Positions 7,391-15,977 of a stretch of DNA of 64,000 nucleotides are shown here, piece by piece. The stretch is from Streptomyces collinus. Its GTDB lineage: Bacteria > Actinomycetota > Actinomycetes > Streptomycetales > Streptomycetaceae. Location of the stretch: contig NZ_CP133771.1 of the NCBI RefSeq assembly GCF_031348265.1, forward strand, positions 5,580,001-5,644,000. The letters run 5' to 3'. Position numbers and translations under genes: made by a program. The first letter of the stretch is position 1. Each line of letters opens with the position of its first letter. The notes beneath the pieces are model-generated. The model saw nothing but the letters and a program-made list of their open reading frames with translations. It was not told the origin of the DNA and did not search any database.

Positions 7391-8191
7391 ATGAGTGAGG
7401 AACGGTTCGGGGAGTTCGTGGCGGTGCGGCGGCATGAGCAGGGGCACGTCGCGGAGCTCGTCCTCGACCGGCCCAAGGCCATGAACGCGGTGTCGACGGA
7501 GATGGCGCGCTCCATCGCCGGGGCGTGTACGGCGCTGGGGGAGGACCGGGAGGTGCGGGCCGTCGTCCTGACCTCGACGCACGAGCGGGCGTTCTGTGTC
7601 GGGGCCGACCTGAAGGAGCGGAACTCGTTCAGCGACGCGGATCTGCTGCGGCAGCGGCCGGTGACGCGGGGGGCGTACACCGGGGTGCTGGAGCTGCCGG
7701 TGCCGACGGTGGCGGCGGTGCACGGGTTCGCGCTCGGCGGCGGGTTCGAGCTGGCGCTGGCCTGCGACGTGATCGTGGCGGACCGGACGGCCGTCGTGGG
7801 GCTGCCGGAGGTGTCGGTCGGGGTGATCCCCGGGGGCGGGGGCACACAGTTGCTGCCGCGGCGGGTCGGGGCGGCCCGGGCTGCCGAGCTGATCTTCTCC
7901 GCGCGGCGGGTGGAGGCCGCGGAGGCGGGCGAGTTGGGGTTGGTCGATGAGCTGGTGGAGGAGGGGCGGGACCGGGAGGCGGCGCTGGCGCTGGCGGCCC
8001 GGATCGCCGGGAACTCCCCGGTGGGCCTGCGGGCGGCGAAGCGGGCGCTGCGGCTCGGGCAGGGCCTCGATCTGCGGGCCGGGCTGGAGGTCGAGGACGC
8101 GGCGTGGCGGACCACGGCGTTCTCGGGGGACCGGGCGGAGGGCGTCGCGGCCTTCAACGAGCGGCGCAAGCCGCAGTGGCCGGGGGAATAG
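7391..8191 (+). CDS. Enoyl-CoA hydratase/isomerase family protein
   Basis: 266 residues, ATG start with GGAGG upstream. Crotonase fold: substrate-binding LDRPKAMNAVST near residue 30, first oxyanion-hole strand FCVGADLKER, second oxyanion loop HGFALGGGFELALACD, and a catalytic Glu in GLPEVSVGVIPGGGGT. Such enzymes hydrate trans-2-enoyl-CoA in beta-oxidation or act in branched-chain or aromatic acid degradation. No other degradation gene is adjacent, so the pathway is open. The first catalytic Glu position (GGGFEL region) and the PEV Glu are both present, consistent with hydratase rather than only isomerase activity. Confidence 0.88.
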   Translation: MSEERFGEFVAVRRHEQGHVAELVLDRPKAMNAVSTEMARSIAGACTALGEDREVRAVVLTSTHERAFCVGADLKERNSFSDADLLRQRPVTRGAYTGVLELPVPTVAAVHGFALGGGFELALACDVIVADRTAVVGLPEVSVGVIPGGGGTQLLPRRVGAARAAELIFSARRVEAAEAGELGLVDELVEEGRDREAALALAARIAGNSPVGLRAAKRALRLGQGLDLRAGLEVEDAAWRTTAFSGDRAEGVAAFNERRKPQWPGE

Positions 8192-8278
8192 GGGCCGGAG
8201 CGCGCCCGGGCGGGACCAGTCGTCCCCGTTCGCGTCGTAAACAGGTCAGTCTGGCTGGAAACTCCCTAGCCTGGAGTG

Positions 8279-9430
8279 ATGGGTGAGGACAGACGGCTGG
8301 CGGCCGTCGTCGCGTTGGCTCAGGGGATGGCGGCCGCACACGGGTCGCGTGAGGCGTGGCGTGCCGCGGCCGCCGGGGCGTGCCGGGCGCTGGGCGGCAG
8401 TTTCGCCGCGCTGTCGGTGTGGGAGCGGGAGCTCGGGCGGCTGCGGGTCCTCGTGAACGTCGGCGAGCTGGCCGAGGGTGAGGAGGAGTTCCCCGAGGAC
8501 GAGGCCTACCCGGTGCACCAGTTCGCGGAGATCACCGAGTTCCTGCACGAGCAGTGGGCCGGCGGCGGGGAGCCGGACGCCTGGGTGGAGACCGCCGAGG
8601 GGCCCGCCGCCGGCGGGCGGTCCGGGTACTGCCACCAGCGGGTCGCCGCCCTGCGCCGCAGGGGCCGCGGCTGCTGCGTGGTCGCGCCCATCGTGCTGCA
8701 CGGCCGGGCCTGGGGCGAGCTGTACGTGGCCCGCCCGGCCGGTGAGGCGGTCTTCGGGCGGGGCGACGCCGACTTCGCCACGGTCCTGGCCTCCGTCGTG
8801 GCCGCCGGCCTCGCCCAGACCGAGCGGCTGGAGGAAGCCCGGCGGCTGGCCTTCACCGACTCGCTCACCGGGCTGGCCAACCGCCGTGCCGTGGACGTAC
8901 GTCTGGAGCGGGCGATCGAGCGGCACCGCAGGGACGGCGCCGTCGTGAGTCTCGTCGTCTGCGATCTGAACGGGCTCAAGCGGGTCAACGACACCCATGG
9001 GCACGCCGTCGGCGACCGGCTCCTGGAGCGGTTCGGGTCGGTGCTGTCGCTGTGCGGGGCCATGCTGCCGGGCGCGCTGGCCGCACGGCTCGGCGGGGAC
9101 GAGTTCTGTCTGCTCGCGGTCGGGCCGCCCGCCGACCAGGTCGTCAAGGCGGCCGGTGAACTGTGCCGCAGGGCCGCGGAGTTGGAGCTCGGGGACGGGG
9201 TGGCCTGCGGGGTCGCCTCCACCGAGGACCCGATCGGGCCCGTGCGCTCGGCCCGGCGGCTCTTCCGGCTCGCCGACGCCGCCCAGTACCGGGCCAAGGC
9301 CGAGCGGGCGAGCAGGCCGGTGGTGGCAGGGCGGGCCGGGCCCGACGACCCTGTCGTACGGCTGGCGGACGAGCCGTCCCAGGAGTCCGACGGTGAGCGC
9401 CGGCGCTTCCGGGGGCGGCACGCGCCCTGA
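8279..9430 (+). CDS. cdgE: GAF-like domain diguanylate cyclase (GGDEF protein)
   Basis: About 383 residues. Residues ~10-185 look like a GAF sensory domain (…FAALSVWERELGRLRVLVNV…, APIVLHGRAWGELYVARP). The GGDEF domain spans ~195-350. It has LTGLANRRAVD, the metal/substrate motif DLNGLKRVNDTHGHAVGD and an intact LGGDEFCLL, so c-di-GMP synthesis is expected. The RxxD inhibitory site that normally sits just before GGDEF is absent (LPGA occupies it). No membrane segment, so it is cytoplasmic. The ATG at 8279 lies six bases after TAGCCT, which suggests a leaderless message. The adjoining GTG at 8276 is an alternative. The symbol follows my recollection that the gene next to hutH in S. coelicolor is cdgE. 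Confidence 0.85.
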   Translation: MGEDRRLAAVVALAQGMAAAHGSREAWRAAAAGACRALGGSFAALSVWERELGRLRVLVNVGELAEGEEEFPEDEAYPVHQFAEITEFLHEQWAGGGEPDAWVETAEGPAAGGRSGYCHQRVAALRRRGRGCCVVAPIVLHGRAWGELYVARPAGEAVFGRGDADFATVLASVVAAGLAQTERLEEARRLAFTDSLTGLANRRAVDVRLERAIERHRRDGAVVSLVVCDLNGLKRVNDTHGHAVGDRLLERFGSVLSLCGAMLPGALAARLGGDEFCLLAVGPPADQVVKAAGELCRRAAELELGDGVACGVASTEDPIGPVRSARRLFRLADAAQYRAKAERASRPVVAGRAGPDDPVVRLADEPSQESDGERRRFRGRHAP

Positions 9431-9518
9431 CCCCGGCCCGGGGTGTGACGCATTCGGTAAGGGGCGAACGCCGTCCCCAGTGGTGACATCATCGAATTCA
9501 CTGCGTACGCTCCTGAAT

Positions 9519-11063
9519 ATGGATATGCACACTGTGGTGGTGGGGACGTCCGGGGTGACCGCGTCCGACGTGCTCGCCGTGGCGCGCGGCGGCGCCCCCG
9601 TCGAGCTCTCCGAGGAGGCCGTGGCCGCCCTCGCCGCAGCCCGCGAGATCGTGGACGCGCTGGCGGCCAAGCCGGAACCCGTGTACGGCGTGAGCACCGG
9701 CTTCGGGGCCCTGGCGACCCGGCACATCAGCCCGGAGCTGCGCGCGCAGCTCCAGCGCAACATCGTCCGCTCGCACGCCGCCGGGATGGGCCCGGCCGTG
9801 GAGCGGGAAGTCGTGCGCGCCCTGATGTTCCTGCGGCTGAAGACCGTCTGCTCCGGCCGCACCGGCGTACGCCCCGAGGTCGCGCAGACCATGGCCGACC
9901 TCCTCAACGCCGGAATCACCCCGGTCGTGCACGAGTACGGCTCCCTCGGCTGCTCCGGCGACCTCGCGCCGCTGTCCCACTGCGCGCTGGCGCTCATGGG
10001 CGAGGGCGACGCCGAGGGCCCCGACGGTGTCGTGCGCCCGGCCGCCGAACTCCTCGCCGCGCACGGCATCCAGCCGGTCGAACTGCGCGAGAAGGAGGGC
10101 CTCGCCCTCCTCAACGGCACCGACGGCATGCTCGGCATGCTGGTGATGGCCCTGGCCGACCTGGAGACGCTCTACCGGTCCGCCGACGTCACCGCCGCCC
10201 TGTCCCTGGAGGGCCTGCTCGGCACCGACAAGGTCCTCGCGCCGGAACTGCACGCCATCCGGCCGCACCCGGGCCAGGCCGCCAGCGCCGCCAACATGCT
10301 GGCCGTGCTGAAGGGATCGGGCCTGACCGGGCACCACCAGGACGACGCCCCGCGCGTCCAGGACGCCTACTCGGTGCGCTGCGCCCCGCAGGTCGCCGGC
10401 GCCGGGCGGGACACCATGACCCACGCCCGGCTGGTCGCCGACCGCGAGCTGGCCGCCGCCGTGGACAACCCCGTCGTGCTGCCCGACGGGCGGGTGGAGT
10501 CCAACGGCAACTTCCACGGGGCGCCCGTCGCCTACGTCCTGGACTTCCTCGCCATCGCCGCCGCCGACCTCGGCTCCATCGCCGAGCGGCGCACCGACCG
10601 GCTGCTCGACAAGAACCGCAGCCACGGCCTGCCGCCGTTCCTCGCCGACGACGCCGGTGTGGACTCGGGCCTGATGATCGCTCAGTACACGCAGGCCGCG
10701 CTGGTGAGCGAGCTGAAGCGGCTCGCCGTACCGGCGTCGGCCGACTCGATCCCGTCCTCCGCGATGCAGGAGGACCACGTCTCGATGGGCTGGTCGGCGG
10801 CGCGCAAGCTGCGCACGGCCGTCGACAACCTCACCCGGGTGATCGCCATCGAGCTCTACGCCGCCACGCGCGCGGTGGAGTTGCGCGAGGGGCTGACCCC
10901 GGCGCCCGCGTCGCGGGCGGTCATCGACGCCGTACGGGACGCGGGAGTTCAGGGACCCGGGCCGGACCGGTTCCTCGCGCCCGACCTCGCCGCGGCGGAC
11001 GCGTTCGTGCGCGACGGGCGGCTGCTGGCCGCGGTCGAGAAGGTCACCGGGCCGCTCCAGTAG
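9519..11063 (+). CDS. hutH: Histidine ammonia-lyase
   Basis: 514 residues. It deaminates L-histidine to urocanate, the first step of histidine use; cytoplasmic homotetramer. The MIO-forming region is GSLGCSGDLAPLSH, residues 141-154. Here the tripeptide is Cys145-Ser146-Gly147 rather than the textbook Ala-Ser-Gly. Other family landmarks are VYGVSTGFGALATRHI, the SNGNFHGAPV loop and the QEDHVSMG motif. ATG at 9519 and ATG at 9525 are both in frame; neither has a strong ribosome binding site. No hutU/I/G gene is adjacent, as usual in Streptomyces where hut genes are scattered. A strong hairpin follows the stop. Confidence 0.95.
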   Translation: MDMHTVVVGTSGVTASDVLAVARGGAPVELSEEAVAALAAAREIVDALAAKPEPVYGVSTGFGALATRHISPELRAQLQRNIVRSHAAGMGPAVEREVVRALMFLRLKTVCSGRTGVRPEVAQTMADLLNAGITPVVHEYGSLGCSGDLAPLSHCALALMGEGDAEGPDGVVRPAAELLAAHGIQPVELREKEGLALLNGTDGMLGMLVMALADLETLYRSADVTAALSLEGLLGTDKVLAPELHAIRPHPGQAASAANMLAVLKGSGLTGHHQDDAPRVQDAYSVRCAPQVAGAGRDTMTHARLVADRELAAAVDNPVVLPDGRVESNGNFHGAPVAYVLDFLAIAAADLGSIAERRTDRLLDKNRSHGLPPFLADDAGVDSGLMIAQYTQAALVSELKRLAVPASADSIPSSAMQEDHVSMGWSAARKLRTAVDNLTRVIAIELYAATRAVELREGLTPAPASRAVIDAVRDAGVQGPGPDRFLAPDLAAADAFVRDGRLLAAVEKVTGPLQ

Positions 11064-11067
11064 GGCC

Positions 11068-11125
11068 GCGGGGGCCCTGCCGTCAGGGCGGGCGGGGGCC
11101 CTGCCGTCCGGCGGGGCCCCCGCGT
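11068..11125. terminator. Bidirectional terminator hairpin between hutH and the LAXTG gene
   Basis: CGCGGGGGCCC (11068-11078) pairs perfectly with GGGCCCCCGCG (11115-11125). The loop contains a second copy of the left arm: GCGGGGGCCCTGCCGTC occurs at 11069-11085 and again at 11094-11110. Either copy can form the stem. It sits between two convergent genes. Confidence 0.75.
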
Positions 11126-11134
11126 CAACCGCTG

Positions 11135-11449
11135 TCAGAAACCGAGGCGTTCCCGGCGCACCGAGTACACGACGAACCCGGCGCCCAGCGTGAGGCAGAA
11201 GGTCCCGCCGATCACGTACGGCGTGCTGTCGAAGCTGCCGGTGTCGGCGAGGCGGGCGCCGCCGACGGAGGCGTCCGCGGTCGTGGCGGCGATCCGCGCC
11301 TGCTCTGTGACCTGCGGCGACGGACTCACCGAGACCGCGTCTCTCACCGGGGAGTCCGACGTCGCGTTGGCGGACGGGACGAACCACAGGGCGCCCAGCA
11401 GGGACGCCGCGGCGGTGGCGGTCAGCAACGATCGGCGAGCGGATGACAC
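11135..11449 (-). CDS. Small secreted cell-wall protein with LAXTG sorting signal
   Basis: 104 residues. An N-terminal signal peptide (RRSLLTATAAASLLGALWF, cleavage near ANA-TS) is followed by a short Ser/Thr/Ala-rich mature region of about 35 residues. Then come LADTG (67-71), a hydrophobic helix (78-95) and the positively charged tail RRERLGF. LAXTG is the pentapeptide recognised by Streptomyces class E sortases, which anchor long chaplins and other proteins to the wall. No chaplin domain is present, so the mature product would be a tiny wall-linked peptide. It is convergent with hutH and monocistronic. Confidence 0.78.
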   Translation of the reverse strand: MSSARRSLLTATAAASLLGALWFVPSANATSDSPVRDAVSVSPSPQVTEQARIAATTADASVGGARLADTGSFDSTPYVIGGTFCLTLGAGFVVYSVRRERLGF

Positions 11450-11558
11450 GGAATATCGATCCCCTTGTGGCGCTGGCGAATTGGCCGTGTGGGGCGATGT
11501 TAGTGAAAGTCGCGGGTCACGGGAAAGTCACGGGAGGACCTGGACGTACGCTCGCGCC

Positions 11559-11888
11559 ATGAGCACTCCAGAGACATCACGTTTTGTACGGCTTCGGGTG
11601 GAAGTCGTCCTCGAGGTCGACGACGCGGACGCGGTCACCAAGTCGGCGCTGCGCCGGATCGCCGACGAGGCAGAGATGCCGGCTTCGGAACGGGCCCACG
11701 CCGAGAGCGCTGTGACGGAAGACACCGCGGAGGCCCTGGCCTACCTCGTGGACCCGTTCGACCTGGTCAGCCAGGTGCCGGGGGTGGAGCTGCAACAGGC
11801 CTCCTGGAGCTGCGAGCGGATCGACTACGACCCCGACTCGCCCGACTGGGACCTCGACGAGGATGATGGCGACGACAGCGACGGCTGA
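11559..11888 (+). CDS. Conserved acidic hypothetical protein
   Basis: 109 residues, ATG at 11559. Soluble and strongly acidic, ending in a run of Asp and Glu (WDLDEDDGDDSDG). The N-terminal half (FVRLRVEVVLEVDDADAVTKSALRRIADE) alternates hydrophobic and charged residues as in a beta-alpha fold. No motif or family is recognised. Spacing to neighbours suggests its own transcript. The gene is credible from codon bias and start context rather than from homology. Confidence 0.7.
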   Translation: MSTPETSRFVRLRVEVVLEVDDADAVTKSALRRIADEAEMPASERAHAESAVTEDTAEALAYLVDPFDLVSQVPGVELQQASWSCERIDYDPDSPDWDLDEDDGDDSDG

Positions 11889-12022
11889 GCGTCCGGGAAA
11901 ATCGTGACCCCGAGCGGCAACCGCCGCCCGGGTCTTCGCGTCTCAAACGGCGCACCGACCCCACCCGTATCGCCGGCACCGCCCGTCACGGACGTGGTGA
12001 TCCCCACACCTGCGTGACATGG

Positions 12023-12049
12023 GGAACCGGAGGAACCAGTCGTAGCGTT
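12023..12049 (+). promoter_or_regulatory. ECF-sigma-like promoter candidate for the L,D-transpeptidase
   Basis: GGAAC (12023-12027) is followed 18 bases later by CGTT (12046-12049). GGAAC-type -35 elements are used by cell-envelope-stress ECF sigma factors in Streptomyces, and wall enzymes are typical targets. The spacing is not the classical SigE one, so this is only a candidate. Confidence 0.35.
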
Positions 12050-12150
12050 GAAAGTTCGGGACGAGGACTCACGAGTGGCGGCGGGGGCACTCAGTTGTGA
12101 CGGGGACACTCGGGGTTCTGGGGAAATCGGCAATGATGGAGAAGCGTGTG

Positions 12151-13401
12151 ATGACGGTCAGCAAGCGGCGCAAGGGCCTGACGGTCGCGTCCGCACTGCT
12201 CGGCGGAGTGCTGATGCTCTCGGCGTGTTCCGGAGGCGATGACAGCGCCTCCGGGGGCGACGGAGGCGACAGCTCCCAGTCGAAGGTCGACGAGGCCGCG
12301 GCGAAGAAGACCTCCGAGGCCCAGATCAAGATCACGCCCGAGGACGGCTCCGACAACGCCTCCATCAACAACTCGGCCGCCGTCACCGTGAGCAAGGGCA
12401 CGCTCACGAACGTGAAGATGACGACGCCGGAGGGCGCGGAGGTCAGCGGCCAGATATCCGCCGACAAGACCAGCTGGAAGCCCACCACCCAGCTGGAGCG
12501 GTCCACGACCTACAAGCTGTCGGCCGAGGCGAAGGACTCCGACGGACGCGTCGCCCACGAGAACGCCTCGTTCACCACGGTCTCCCCGGCCAACAGCTTC
12601 ATCGGCAACTTCACGCCGGACGACGGCACCACCGTCGGCGTCGGCATGCCGGTCTCGATCAACTTCGACAAGGCGATCACCAACAAGGCCGCGGTCCAGA
12701 AGGGCATCAAGGTCAGCACGACCGGCGGCCAGGAGGTCGCCTGCCACTGGTTCAACGCCAACCGCATGGACTGCCGGCCCGAGGACTACTGGAAGGAAGG
12801 CTCCACCGTCACGCTGAAGCTCGCGCTCGACGGCGTCGAGGGAGCCGAGGGCGTCTTCGGCGTCCAGCAGAAGACGGTCACCTTCAAGATCGGCCGCAAC
12901 CAGGTCTCGTACGTCGACGCGAAGACCAAGCAGATGAAGATCACGCAGGACGGCAAGACCGTCCGCACGATCCCGATCTCCGCCGGCTCGCCCGAGAACA
13001 AGACCTACGAGGGCATCATGGTGATGTCCGAGAAGTTCAAGGAGACGCGCATGAACGGCGCGACCGTGGGCTTCACGGACGACGACGGCAAGGGCGAGTA
13101 CGACATCAAGGACGTGCCGCACGCCATCCGCCTCTCCAGCTCCGGCACGTTCATCCACGGCAACTACTGGGGCGCGAAGTCCATCTTCGGCAGCGTGAAC
13201 ACCAGCCACGGCTGCGTGGGTCTGCAGGACGCCAAGGGCGCCGACGACCCGAACACCCCGGGTGCGTGGTTCTTCAAGAACTCGATGCTCGGTGACGTGG
13301 TGGTCGTCGAGAACACCGGCGACAAGACCATCGCGCCGGACAACGGCCTCAACGGCTGGAACATGAACTGGGCCGACTGGAAGGCCGGCTCGGCGGTCTG
13401 A
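12151..13401 (+). CDS. L,D-transpeptidase lipoprotein (YkuD domain)
   Basis: About 416 residues. A basic start and hydrophobic core are followed by lipobox LSAC, with Cys26 as the lipidated residue. A Gly/Ser/Asp-rich linker leads to two Ig-like domains (about 60-260) resembling those of mycobacterial LdtMt2. The YkuD catalytic domain follows, with HGNYWG and the signature SHGCVGL holding the nucleophilic Cys. These enzymes make 3-3 peptide cross-links in peptidoglycan from the outer face of the membrane. ATG at 12151 has GGAGAAG in front; upstream in-frame starts at 12133 and 12136 cannot be excluded. Monocistronic, closed by the terminator at 13423. Confidence 0.9.
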   Translation: MTVSKRRKGLTVASALLGGVLMLSACSGGDDSASGGDGGDSSQSKVDEAAAKKTSEAQIKITPEDGSDNASINNSAAVTVSKGTLTNVKMTTPEGAEVSGQISADKTSWKPTTQLERSTTYKLSAEAKDSDGRVAHENASFTTVSPANSFIGNFTPDDGTTVGVGMPVSINFDKAITNKAAVQKGIKVSTTGGQEVACHWFNANRMDCRPEDYWKEGSTVTLKLALDGVEGAEGVFGVQQKTVTFKIGRNQVSYVDAKTKQMKITQDGKTVRTIPISAGSPENKTYEGIMVMSEKFKETRMNGATVGFTDDDGKGEYDIKDVPHAIRLSSSGTFIHGNYWGAKSIFGSVNTSHGCVGLQDAKGADDPNTPGAWFFKNSMLGDVVVVENTGDKTIAPDNGLNGWNMNWADWKAGSAV

Positions 13402-13422
13402 CGGTTCGCCGGCTTCGCTGAC

Positions 13423-13470
13423 GAAAAGGCCGCGGCCCACCCCTCGCCAGGGGTGGGCCGCGGCCTTTTC
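13423..13470. terminator. Strong rho-independent terminator after the L,D-transpeptidase
   Basis: A perfect 22-bp stem: the arm starting GAAAAGGCCGCGG at 13423-13444 pairs with the arm ending CCGCGGCCTTTTC at 13449-13470, loop CGCC. Its A-tract and T-tract ends make it functional in both directions. Confidence 0.92.
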
Positions 13471-13537
13471 GTCTCTTCTCATCCACCTCTTATGCGCGGC
13501 TCAAGTCCTCATCACAGACCGCCCCTAGCTTGCTGCC

Positions 13538-14992
13538 ATGTTCTTCACCTATCTGAGGCGCGAGCTGCGCCGCCGCAGAAAAGCGGCCCTCGTCGTCGCC
13601 TCCGGACTGGCGCTGGGCATCGCGCTGGTCATCGTCGTCTCCTCCGTGTCCGCCGGTATGGGCCGGGCGCAGGACAAGGTGCTCCAGTCGCTGTACGGGC
13701 TGGGCACGGACATGACCGTCACCAAGGCCGTTGCACCGGCCGGGAGCGACGCGCAGCGGCCGCGCTTCCGCTTCGACGCGCAGGACGACGGGTCGGGCGG
13801 CGAACAGAGCAGCGACCGTGTCATGGTGCGCGGCTTTCAGACCCTGGCCGGTTCGACCGTGGGCAGGGTCGGTGCGCAGAGCGGCGTCGCGGACGCGGTG
13901 GGCGGCCTGAGCCTCCAGGTCGTCAAGGTCAGCGGCGCGTTCACACGGGGCCGGTTCGAGCAGGGTGAGGGCGGCGGCGGGCAGGGCTTCGGCCGGGGCG
14001 GGGCCCAGCCCTCACCGCAGGGCCGGGTCGAGGGCGGCGGCGCCGACTTCGACGTCAACAACTACTCCGTCTACGGCACCGACGTCACCAAGCCGGCCCT
14101 CGGCCCGCTGACCTCCTCGAAGATCACCAGCGGCCGTTCGTTCACCAGGAGCGAGACGGACGCCAGGGTCGCCGTGGCGGATGCCGCGTACGCCAAGGAG
14201 AAGAAGCTCAAGACCGGCTCCACGGTCACCGTCAAAGGCACCGGTTTCAAGGTGGTCGGCATCGCCACGGCCGACAGCGGGGACGCGGCCGCCGACCTCT
14301 ACGTCCCGCTGAAGCAGGCGCAGACCCTGGCCGGCGCCAAGGGCAAGGTCACCACCATCTACGTCAAGGCCACCGACTCGCAGCGGATCGGCAGCGTCAA
14401 GTCGGAGATCCAGAAGGACGTTCCGGGCACCACGGTCACCACCTCCGCCGACCTCGCCGGCACCGTCTCCGGCTCCCTGTCGACGGCCTCCTCCCTCGCC
14501 GCGGGCGTCGGCAAGTGGCTGTCGATCGTGGTGCTCGCCGCCGCTTTCCTGGTGGCGGGGCTGCTGACCTCTTCGGCGGTCTCCCGCCGGGTCCGCGAGT
14601 TCGGCACGCTCAAGGCACTGGGCTGGAAGTCGGGCCGGGTGACGCGGCAGGTGGTCGGCGAGGCGGTGGTCAACGGCCTGGTGGGCGGTGCGCTGGGCAT
14701 CGCGCTGGGGCTGGCGGGCGCATACGCCGTGACGGCCGTGAGTCCCACGCTCCAGGCACAGTTGGGCGGGGGAGGCGGTGCCGGTGGTGGCGGCTTCGGG
14801 GGCTTTCGGGGCGGCCCGGGCCGTGAGGCGGCGGGGAAGACCCTCGACGTCGCCCTCACCGCCCCGGTCAGCCTGACGACCATCGCCCTCGCGGTGGGCC
14901 TCGCGGTGACGGGCGGGCTGGTCGCAGGGGCCTTCGGCGGCTGGCGGGCCTCCAGACTGCGCCCGGCGGACGCACTGCGGCGGGTGGAGTAG
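13538..14992 (+). CDS. ABC transporter permease (MacB/FtsX family)
   Basis: 484 residues. One N-terminal membrane helix (ALVVASGLALGIALVIVVSS), a large extracytoplasmic domain of about 270 residues, and three C-terminal helices. The first C-terminal helix is followed by the FtsX-type cytoplasmic motif REFGTLKALGWKSG. This is the type VII (MacB/LolC-like) topology used for mechanotransmission or export of lipoproteins, peptides or antibiotics. A Gly-rich loop (GGGGGAGGGGFGGFRGG) lies before the last helix. The ATPase gene follows 106 bases downstream, so the two form one transporter. The substrate cannot be read from sequence. Confidence 0.88.
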   Translation: MFFTYLRRELRRRRKAALVVASGLALGIALVIVVSSVSAGMGRAQDKVLQSLYGLGTDMTVTKAVAPAGSDAQRPRFRFDAQDDGSGGEQSSDRVMVRGFQTLAGSTVGRVGAQSGVADAVGGLSLQVVKVSGAFTRGRFEQGEGGGGQGFGRGGAQPSPQGRVEGGGADFDVNNYSVYGTDVTKPALGPLTSSKITSGRSFTRSETDARVAVADAAYAKEKKLKTGSTVTVKGTGFKVVGIATADSGDAAADLYVPLKQAQTLAGAKGKVTTIYVKATDSQRIGSVKSEIQKDVPGTTVTTSADLAGTVSGSLSTASSLAAGVGKWLSIVVLAAAFLVAGLLTSSAVSRRVREFGTLKALGWKSGRVTRQVVGEAVVNGLVGGALGIALGLAGAYAVTAVSPTLQAQLGGGGGAGGGGFGGFRGGPGREAAGKTLDVALTAPVSLTTIALAVGLAVTGGLVAGAFGGWRASRLRPADALRRVE

Positions 14993-15000
14993 GCGTTCCC

Positions 15001-15098
15001 CTCGGGCCGACGGCACCAGCACGGACCTCAGGGGCGCGGCGACTGCGCCACAAGCCCTCACGCACCCGCACGCGAAGAACGATTCAGGAGCTCCCGCC
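15001..15098 (+). repeat. Decayed dispersed repeat between permease and ATPase genes
   Basis: CAGGGGCGCGGCGACTGCGC (about 15029-15048) followed by CACAAGCC is a diverged copy of the element at 51014-51050. It lies inside an apparent operon, so the ATPase may also have its own transcript. The ATPase ribosome binding site (AGGAG) follows at its end. Confidence 0.4.
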
Positions 15099-15782
15099 AT
15101 GTACGAACTCAGAGCTGTCACCAAGCACTACACCCGCTCCAAAGACACCGTCCAAGCCCTGGACGGCATAGACCTGACCATCCCCGACGGCGACCGGCTG
15201 GTCATCCAGGGCCCCACCGGCGGCGGCAAGTCCACGCTGCTGCAGATGCTCGGCGGTCTCGACCGCCCGACCTCCGGCCAGGTCGTCCTGGACGGCACCG
15301 ACCTCGCCGCACTGCCGGAGGCCAGACTGACCCGCGTACGGAGCGAGAGCATCGGCTTCGTCTTCCAGTCCTTCAACCTCATCCCGACGCTCACCGCGCA
15401 GGAGAACGTGGAGACGGCCCTCGTCCCCCTCGGCGTGAAGCCGAAACAGCGACGCGAACAGGCCGCGGAGGCACTGGAGTCGGTCGGCCTCGGCGAGCGC
15501 AGCGCGCATCTTCCCGGCGAGATGTCCGGCGGTCAGCAGCAACGCGTGGCCATAGCCCGGGCCCTCGTCAAACAGCCGAAGGTGCTCCTCGCCGACGAAC
15601 CCACCGGAAATCTCGACGAATCGATGCGCGACGAGATCATGGACGTGCTCGAACGCATGTGGGAGGAACTCGGTCTCACCTTCGTCATGGTCACCCACGA
15701 CTCGGCGATTGCGCGGAAGGCCCCGCGCCTGGCGACGATCCGCGAGGGCCGGATCAGCGTCACCGAGAACACGCGTGCGTAA
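15099..15782 (+). CDS. ABC transporter ATP-binding protein (MacB/LolD family)
   Basis: 227 residues. It powers the adjacent permease. Walker A GPTGGGKST, Q-loop in FVFQSFNLIPTLTAQEN, ABC signature MSGGQQQRVAIARALV, Walker B VLLADEPTGNLDE and the switch His in MVTHDSA are all intact. The FQSFNLIPTLTA stretch and the short length are characteristic of the LolD/MacB/FtsE branch, matching the permease topology. ATG at 15099 has AGGAG upstream. Cytoplasmic, membrane-associated as a dimer. Confidence 0.93.
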   Translation: MYELRAVTKHYTRSKDTVQALDGIDLTIPDGDRLVIQGPTGGGKSTLLQMLGGLDRPTSGQVVLDGTDLAALPEARLTRVRSESIGFVFQSFNLIPTLTAQENVETALVPLGVKPKQRREQAAEALESVGLGERSAHLPGEMSGGQQQRVAIARALVKQPKVLLADEPTGNLDESMRDEIMDVLERMWEELGLTFVMVTHDSAIARKAPRLATIREGRISVTENTRA

Positions 15783-15977
15783 CCGCGCTGCCCTGTAACG
15801 GAGTTCCGACGGCCGTGTAACAGTCGGCCGACGGATTTCTTACCCTCATCTCATCTATTGAGCACCTGATCACCCCTCGGCATACTGCCTATTCCGGGGG
15901 GTGTACGTGCATGCGTACGAGACCACCCCCGGCCGGGTGAACGGGGAATTCACCCGGTTCTTCTGCAAGGGGGAAAC

